Under the pieces are notes generated by a model. It was not told the DNA's origin and searched no databases. It saw only the letters and a list, made by a program, of their open reading frames with translations. A stretch of DNA of 10,997 nucleotides from positions 1 to 10,997 of the forward strand of contig CAMPJN010000100.1 of assembly GCA_946886875.1 (NCBI GenBank), in the 5' to 3' direction. This document shows positions 7,174 through 10,997 of the stretch, in pieces (positions within the stretch are counted from its first letter, which is position 1; each line of letters begins with the position of its first letter). The translations under genes and the position numbers were made by a program. The stretch is from an uncultured Pseudomonas sp. Its GTDB lineage: Bacteria; Pseudomonadota; Gammaproteobacteria; Pseudomonadales; Pseudomonadaceae.

Positions 7174-7244
7174 GTAGCCTGGGTTGAGCGCAGCGATACC
7201 CAGGGCGCCGATTCCCGGGTATCGCTGCGCTCAACCCGGGCTAC
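7174..7244. repeat. Repeat B: 31-bp near-perfect inverted repeat
   Basis: The left arm 7174-7204 starts GTAGCCTGGGTTGAGCG, and the right arm 7214-7244 ends CGCTCAACCCGGGCTAC. The 31-nt arms pair with only two mismatches around a 9-nt spacer. It is the strongest hairpin in the window, lies 110 bp after azlD, and could act as an mRNA 3'-end barrier. No U-run follows the stem. Confidence 0.8.
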
Positions 7245-7263
7245 CATTGGATGACTTTCGATT

Positions 7264-7313
7264 GTTCCCACATCGAGGCGTCGAACCGTTCACGTGGGAA
7301 CGAGCAGCTGCTC
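7264..7313. repeat. Repeat C with repeat E inside its loop, plus 12-nt palindrome
   Basis: GTTCCCAC (7264-7271) and GTGGGAAC (7294-7301) are perfect 8-bp arms. The 22-nt loop holds TCGAGGCGTCGAACCGT (7273-7289), the exact inverse of 5823-5839. Immediately after comes GAGCAGCTGCTC (7302-7313), a perfect palindrome. Confidence 0.7.
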
Positions 7314-7316
7314 CCC

Positions 7317-7385
7317 TAGGCCCGGATGAAATCCGGGGAGCGGTATTGGCCGCAGCACCTTTCCCCCGGATTGCATCCGGGCTAC
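7317..7385. repeat. Repeat A, inverted pair
   Basis: The left copy begins TAGGCCCGGATGAAATCCGG (from 7317). The right copy (7363-7385) reads CCCCCGGATTGCATCCGG and then GCTAC in the opposite orientation. The two face each other across about 25 nt, the paired arrangement typical of REP doublets. A second pair of the same family is at 9461-9528, and a single copy at 5717-5740. Confidence 0.75.
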
Positions 7386-7411
7386 CAAAGCGTCCGTTTG
7401 GCTTGCCACCG

Positions 7412-7440
7412 GTAGGTTGGCGCTGAGGCACCAAGCCCAA
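7412..7440 (+). repeat. Repeat D, right copy
   Basis: GTAGGTTGGCGCTGAG (7412-7427) is the exact inverse of 5891-5906, followed by a diverged tail GCACCAAGCCCAA. Together with the left copy it brackets the azlCD genes. Confidence 0.65.
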
Positions 7441-7558
7441 TGAACATCACACTGCGCGAAATAGCGGCAAAAATCGTTGATACCTGTGGCTTTGCTGCGG
7501 CATCTTGCAGTCCAATGCTCAACGCCCCCAGTCAGCCTTACGGACAGGTACACGGACG

Positions 7559-9433
7559 ATGACCGAACAATCCCAATTCGCCTTGCTCGGCAAAAAACGC
7601 TTTTTGCCGTTCTTTGTCACTCAGCTGCTCGGCGCCTTCAACGACAATATTTTCAAGCAGTCACTGATCCTGGCGATCCTGTTCAAGCTGGCGGTGAGTG
7701 CCGACCGCCACCTGCTGGTCAACCTCTGTGCCCTGCTGTTTATCCTGCCGTTCTTCCTGTTCTCGGCCCTCGGCGGGCAATTTGGCGAGAAGTTCGCCAA
7801 GGACGGCTTGATCCGCAAAATCAAATTCGCCGAGATCCTGATAATGCTTACCGGCGCCGCCGGTGTGTTGCTGAACAACCTGCCGCTGATGCTGCTGGTG
7901 CTGTTCGCCATGGGCACCCAGTCGGCGTTGTTCGGTCCGGTGAAGTATTCGATCCTGCCGCAGCACCTGCACGAAGAGGAGCTGGTCGGTGGCAATGCCC
8001 TGGTGGAAATGGGCACCTTTCTGGCGATTCTCGCCGGCACCATAGGCGCCGGCATCATGATGGCCAGCAGCGCCTATGCCAGCATAGTCGCCAGTTCCAT
8101 CGTGGTGGTGGCGGTGCTCGGTTATCTGGCCAGTCGCGCGATTCCGCCAGCAGCGGCGGGGCTGCCGGAGTTGCAGCTGGACTGGAACATCTTCCGTCAG
8201 TCCTGGCTGACCATGAAACTCGGTCTGGGTCAGCGCCCGGCGGTGTCGCGCTCGCTGGTCGGCAACTCCTGGTTCTGGTTTCTCGGCGCCATCTACCTGA
8301 CGCAGATTCCCGCCTACGCCAAAGAGTGGCTATACGGCGACGAAAGCGTGGTGACCCTGATTCTCACCGTGTTTTCCGTCGGTATCGCCCTGGGCTCGAT
8401 GCTCTGCGAACGGATGAGCGGGCATAAGGTGGAAATCGGCCTGGTGCCATTCGGTTCCGCGGGCCTGACCCTGTTCGGCATCATGCTCTGGTGGCATTCG
8501 GGCGGGTTCCCGCACGCCGAGCTGGCCCATGATTGGCTGGCCGTGCTCAGTCAACCCCAGGCCTGGTGGATTCTCGGATCGATTCTCGGCATCGGTGTAT
8601 TCGGCGGCTTTTATATAGTGCCGCTGTATGCCTTGATCCAGTCGCGCACCGTCGAGCATGAAAGGGCGCGGGTGATCGCCGCCAACAATATTCTCAATGC
8701 GCTGTTCATGGTGATTTCGGCAATCGTCTCGATCCTGTTTCTGAGTGTCGCCGAGTTGTCGATTCCGCAGCTGTTCCTAGCAGTGTCGCTGATGAATATC
8801 GCGGTCAACACCTACATCTTCAAGATCGTTCCCGAATTCAGCATGCGCTTCATGATCTGGCTGCTCGGCCACTCGATGTACCGGGTCGAGCACAAAGGTC
8901 TGGACGCCATTCCTGACGAAGGCCCGGCGGTGCTGGTGTGCAACCATGTGTCCTTCGTCGATGCCTTGCTGATCGGCGGGGCGGTGCGCCGGCCGATCCG
9001 TTTCGTCATGTACTACAAGATCTACAACCTGCCGGTGCTCAACTTCATCTTCCGCACCGCCGGCACCGTACCGATTGCCGGGCGCAACGAAGATATGCTG
9101 ATCTACGAGGCGGCCTTCAAGAAGATTGCCGAGTACCTGCGCAATGGCGAGCTGGTGTGCATCTTCCCCGAGGGTAAGTTGACCGCCGACGGCGAGATCA
9201 ACGAATTCAAGAATGGCGTGGAGCGCATCCTCGAGGAAAACCCGGTGCCGGTGATCCCCATGGCCCTGCAAGGTCTGTGGGGCAGCTTCTTCAGCCGCGA
9301 CCCGCACAAGGGCTTGTTCAAGCGGCTGTGGTCGCGGATCACCTTGGTCGCGGGCGCGCCTATCGCCGCCGAGACAGCCAAGCGCCAGGTATTGCAGGCG
9401 CAGGTGGCCGAATTGCGTGGCGAGCTGCGTTAG
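7559..9433 (+). CDS. MFS lysophospholipid transporter (LplT-like) fused to PlsC-type acyltransferase
   Basis: This is a 624-residue inner-membrane protein. Residues 10 to about 425 are an MFS transporter of the LplT type (FVTQLLGAFNDNIFKQSL at 19-36; MGTQSALFGPVKYSILPQHL at 118-137). Residues about 440-620 form a glycerolipid acyltransferase domain with all blocks present: NHVSFVD (His463, Asp468), GTVPIAGR (502-509), FPEGKLT (536-542) and VPVIPMAL (563-570). The likely job is moving lysophospholipid across the membrane and reacylating it. Related proteins often continue into an acyl-ACP synthetase (Aas) domain; here the protein stops after PlsC, so acyl-ACP or acyl-CoA must come from elsewhere. 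The start MTEQSQFALL at 7559 is preferred to an upstream in-frame TTG at 7505; the nearest Shine-Dalgarno-like sequence, GGACAGG, ends about 10 nt upstream and is weak. Confidence 0.88.
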   Translation: MTEQSQFALLGKKRFLPFFVTQLLGAFNDNIFKQSLILAILFKLAVSADRHLLVNLCALLFILPFFLFSALGGQFGEKFAKDGLIRKIKFAEILIMLTGAAGVLLNNLPLMLLVLFAMGTQSALFGPVKYSILPQHLHEEELVGGNALVEMGTFLAILAGTIGAGIMMASSAYASIVASSIVVVAVLGYLASRAIPPAAAGLPELQLDWNIFRQSWLTMKLGLGQRPAVSRSLVGNSWFWFLGAIYLTQIPAYAKEWLYGDESVVTLILTVFSVGIALGSMLCERMSGHKVEIGLVPFGSAGLTLFGIMLWWHSGGFPHAELAHDWLAVLSQPQAWWILGSILGIGVFGGFYIVPLYALIQSRTVEHERARVIAANNILNALFMVISAIVSILFLSVAELSIPQLFLAVSLMNIAVNTYIFKIVPEFSMRFMIWLLGHSMYRVEHKGLDAIPDEGPAVLVCNHVSFVDALLIGGAVRRPIRFVMYYKIYNLPVLNFIFRTAGTVPIAGRNEDMLIYEAAFKKIAEYLRNGELVCIFPEGKLTADGEINEFKNGVERILEENPVPVIPMALQGLWGSFFSRDPHKGLFKRLWSRITLVAGAPIAAETAKRQVLQAQVAELRGELR

Positions 9434-9460
9434 TTCGGATGTAACTCGGCAAGCGCTTTG

Positions 9461-9528
9461 GTAGGCCGGATGCAATCCGGGGCAGCGGTGGCTACCTAAC
9501 ATCGCTCCCCGGATTTCATTCGGGCTAC
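9461..9528. repeat. Repeat A, second inverted pair
   Basis: GTAGGCCGGATGCAATCCGG (9461-9480) faces a copy of the same element ending CATTCGGGCTAC (to 9528). GGGGCAGCG and CGCTCCCC extend the pairing inward. It begins 27 bp after the MFS-PlsC stop, just before the terminator. The outer arms have mismatches compared with the 7317-7385 pair. Confidence 0.75.
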
Positions 9529-9549
9529 AAGTCGCCCGGTTTCAAGCAC

Positions 9550-9578
9550 AAAAAAACCGCTCATTGAGCGGTTTTTTT
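9550..9578. terminator. Bidirectional intrinsic terminator
   Basis: A run of seven A residues (9550-9556), a perfect stem CCGCTC-ATT-GAGCGG (9557-9571) and seven T residues (9572-9578) form a textbook terminator that works in both directions. It lies between the converging MFS-PlsC gene and rdgC, 16 bp from the rdgC stop. Confidence 0.93.
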
Positions 9579-9594
9579 GTCGCTGCGATGGCGC

Positions 9595-10515
9595 TTAAAT
9601 CCCCTGCGGAATCTCTTCGCCGCCGAGGGCTTCGAACAGTGCTGGGAGGAAGTCGACCAGGGTCAGCATCATCAGGGTGAAGCTGGCGTCCTGTTGGCCG
9701 AGGGCGTCGTCGCCGCCGTCCTGTTCGGCCTGATCCTGTAGCAGGTCTTCGAAGCGCAGGCGCTTGATCACCAGTTTGTCGTCGAGCATAAACGACAGCT
9801 TGTCCTGCCAGGCCAGGGACAGCAGGGTGACCTGTTTGCCCGAGGTCATGTGCAACTGGATCTCGTCGCCGGTCAGGTCCTGACGCTTACAACGCACCAC
9901 GCCGCCGTCTTCGTGGGTATCGCGCAGTTCGCACTCGTCCAGTACATGGAAGTCGTCGGCGGCTTTTTGCGTCTTGACCCAATCGGTCATGGTGGCGCCC
10001 GGTGCGATCTTCACGGTCAGCGGTCGCACCGGCAGCGAGCCGATGGCTTCGCGCAGGGTGGAGAGCAGGTCTTCGGCGCGCTTGGGGCTGGAGGCGTCGA
10101 CCAGGATCAGGCCCTGCTTAGGCGCGATGGCGGCGAAGGTAGCCGATTTGCGGATAAAGGCGCGCGGCAGGAAGGTCTGTACGATCTCGTCTTTGAGCTG
10201 GTCGCGTTCCTTCTTGTAGACCTTGCGCATCTGCTCGGCCTCGATCTCGTCGACCTTATCCTTCAGCGCATCGCGCACCACGCTGCCGGGCAGGATGCGT
10301 TCTTCCTTGCGCGCGGCGATCAGCAGAAAGTCGCCGCTGACATGCACCAGCGGCGCATCGCCGCCTTTGCCGAACGGGGCGATAAAACCATAGGTGGTCA
10401 GCTCCTGGCTGGCGCAGGCGCGCGCCGGCTTGGCCGCCAATGCTGCTTCGAGAGCCTCGGCATCGAAAGGGATGTTCTGGGTGAGGCGATAGACCAGCAG
10501 GTTACGAAACCACAT
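9595..10515 (-). CDS. rdgC: Recombination-associated protein RdgC
   Basis: This 306-residue protein aligns in plan with E. coli RdgC (303 residues). It starts [13 protein letters not shown], then has [35 protein letters not shown], the LPRAF motif, [33 protein letters not shown] and KRLRFEDLL. RdgC is a ring-shaped dimer on double-stranded DNA; it is nucleoid-associated and limits RecA filament activity. The start is fixed by the conserved N-terminus. The only ribosome-binding-like sequence, GGAG, lies about 12 nt upstream, longer than usual. The gene is convergent with the MFS-PlsC gene and divergent from the tRNA cluster. It looks intact and is probably its own transcription unit. A weak candidate promoter on the minus strand is TAGGAT (10560-10555) with TTCTCC 16 nt upstream. 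Confidence 0.95.
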   Translation of the reverse strand: MWFRNLLVYRLTQNIPFDAEALEAALAAKPARACASQELTTYGFIAPFGKGGDAPLVHVSGDFLLIAARKEERILPGSVVRDALKDKVDEIEAEQMRKVYKKERDQLKDEIVQTFLPRAFIRKSATFAAIAPKQGLILVDASSPKRAEDLLSTLREAIGSLPVRPLTVKIAPGATMTDWVKTQKAADDFHVLDECELRDTHEDGGVVRCKRQDLTGDEIQLHMTSGKQVTLLSLAWQDKLSFMLDDKLVIKRLRFEDLLQDQAEQDGGDDALGQQDASFTLMMLTLVDFLPALFEALGGEEIPQGI

Positions 10516-10732
10516 GAGGGGATGACACTCCAGGTGAAAGTCGCTAAGCGGCGCATCCTAAGAACCTCTCCCTGGGGGAGAAGTGGCGCGCAGCGACGGG
10601 TAAAGGAAGCGGCTATGCCGCGAGAGACGTTTAAGACATGCCGCTCGCGGTATGGCCGTTAACGCAAAGCGCGCATTATTCCCCCCTTGGCGGCTGAGGC
10701 CAAGCCTGCGCTAAGCCTTTGGCACACCGATA
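10516..10732. other. rdgC upstream region with two hairpins
   Basis: TCTCCC (10567-10572) pairs with GGGAGA (10576-10581). An imperfect 15-bp inverted repeat joins CGGCTATGCCGCGAG (10610-10624) and CTCGCGGTATGGCCG (10644-10658) with two mismatches. A small stem CTTGGC/GCCAAG lies at 10686-10704. No gene is supported here. The larger hairpin might insulate rdgC from the tRNA promoter region or be another dispersed repeat. Confidence 0.45.
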
Positions 10733-10733
10733 G

Positions 10734-10781
10734 AAAATTTTTAAATCAGTGCTTGCCAAGGTTGGGTTGGCTCTCTAGAAT
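10734..10781 (+). promoter_or_regulatory. Sigma70 promoter with UP-like element for the tRNA cluster
   Basis: TTGCCA (10753-10758) and TAGAAT (10776-10781) are separated by exactly 17 bp. The A/T-rich AAAATTTTTAAAT (from 10734) directly upstream resembles an UP element that binds the RNA polymerase alpha subunit. The sequence after the -10 (GCGCCCC) is GC-rich, the discriminator type associated with stringent control of stable RNA. The first tRNA base is 21 nt after the -10. Confidence 0.8.
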
Positions 10782-10802
10782 GCGCCCCACTTCGAGAGTG
10801 AA

Positions 10803-10878
10803 GGGTGATTAGCTCAGCTGGGAGAGCATCTGCCTTACAAGCAGAGGGTCGGCGGTTCGATCCCGTCATCACCCACCA
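10803..10878 (+). tRNA. tRNA-Val (anticodon UAC)
   Basis: This 76-nt gene has acceptor arms GGGTGAT/ATCACCC, D loop AGCTCAGCTGGGAGAGC, anticodon stem TCTGC/GCAGA with loop CTTACAA (anticodon TAC at 10836-10838), T arm GGCGGTTCGATCCCGTC, discriminator A and an encoded CCA end. It reads GUA-type valine codons. It is closely similar to E. coli tRNA-Val(UAC) outside the anticodon stem. Confidence 0.97.
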
Positions 10879-10899
10879 AACTCGCTTTTGAGGTTACGC

Positions 10900-10976
10900 G
10901 CAGCGGTAGTTCAGTCGGTTAGAATACCGGCCTGTCACGCCGGGGGTCGCGGGTTCGAGTCCCGTCCGCTGCGCCA
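10900..10976 (+). tRNA. tRNA-Asp (anticodon GUC)
   Basis: This 77-nt gene has acceptor arms GCAGCGG/CCGCTGC, D loop TAGTTCAGTCGGTTAGAATA, anticodon loop CTGTCAC with GTC at 10934-10936, T arm GCGGGTTCGAGTCCCGT, discriminator G and encoded CCA. It starts 21 nt after tRNA-Val, so both probably come from one precursor. A short T-run follows, but the window ends before any terminator could be judged. Confidence 0.97.
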
Positions 10977-10997
10977 TTTTTCTCCTCGCTTCATCTC

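Larger units (their letters stand above)
7064..7558. other. Repeat-dense gap between azlD and the MFS-PlsC gene
   Basis: This 495-bp stretch has no convincing gene. From 7174 to about 7440 it is almost continuous palindromic repeats (types B, C/E, A pair and D). The stretch 7064-7173 shows nothing recognisable apart from a short T-run. The last 120 bp, 7440-7558, should contain the promoter of the downstream gene, but I see no strong -35/-10 pair. Confidence 0.6.

Noticed and set aside
7174..7440. Possible CRISPR array in the repeat-dense gap
   Set aside because: The repeats are of different families, inverted rather than direct, and not separated by regular spacers; no cas gene is present.
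5717..7440. Composite transposon carrying azlCD
   Set aside because: There is no transposase, and the flanking elements are short REP-like palindromes in different order on each side, not insertion sequences.
8777..9502. A 241-codon minus-strand frame opposite the acyltransferase domain
   Set aside because: The acyltransferase blocks on the plus strand are intact; this frame starts in a repeat and shows no protein family.
9850..10662. A 270-codon plus-strand frame opposite rdgC
   Set aside because: RdgC on the minus strand is unambiguous along its whole length.
10803..10976. tRNA cluster as an integration site for a mobile island
   Set aside because: Both tRNA genes are intact, and no integrase or partial tRNA copy is visible before the window ends.

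Overview
The window looks like core chromosome of a GC-rich gammaproteobacterium, most likely Pseudomonas in the broad sense. The evidence is rdgC, a paired tRNA-Val(UAC)/tRNA-Asp(GUC) cluster, a sodium/solute-symporter-type hybrid histidine kinase, an MFS-PlsC fusion protein, and short palindromic intergenic repeats typical of pseudomonads. From memory, several genes resemble the PA3263-PA3271 neighbourhood of P. aeruginosa. That is recollection, not a search result.

Layout, left to right. (1) 1-301, minus strand: N-terminal part of an MgtC/SapB-type membrane protein, cut by the window edge. (2) 488-3964, minus strand: a 1158-residue membrane hybrid sensor kinase (SSS transporter module, PAS, HisKA, HATPase, receiver). 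(3) A 343-bp divergent control region holding a tandem repeat in the kinase leader, and a dyad next to a perfect -10 hexamer facing the other way. (4) 4308-5720, plus strand: a tight two-gene unit, a RimJ/RimL-like GNAT acetyltransferase followed after 3 nt by an AraC-family regulator. (5) 6024-7063, plus strand: azlC and azlD, overlapping by one base and encoding a two-subunit branched-chain amino acid exporter. (6) 7559-9433, plus strand: an LplT-like MFS transporter fused to a PlsC-type acyltransferase. (7) A bidirectional terminator at 9550-9578 separates this gene from convergent rdgC (9595-10515, minus strand). (8) A strong sigma70-type promoter with an A/T-rich upstream element drives tRNA-Val and tRNA-Asp at the right end.

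Possible links between genes: the AraC regulator is the obvious candidate regulator of the downstream exporter azlCD, and the kinase shares a control region with the GNAT-AraC pair. Both are positional inferences. The MFS-PlsC protein probably flips and acylates lysophospholipid. RdgC is a nucleoid-associated recombination modulator.

The most unusual structure is not a gene. The DNA on both sides of azlCD is packed with short palindromic repeats, several present as exact inverted copies left and right of the exporter. One copy overlaps the araC stop codon. I see no CRISPR array, transposase, prophage or defence system, and no clear evidence of an undescribed gene system.
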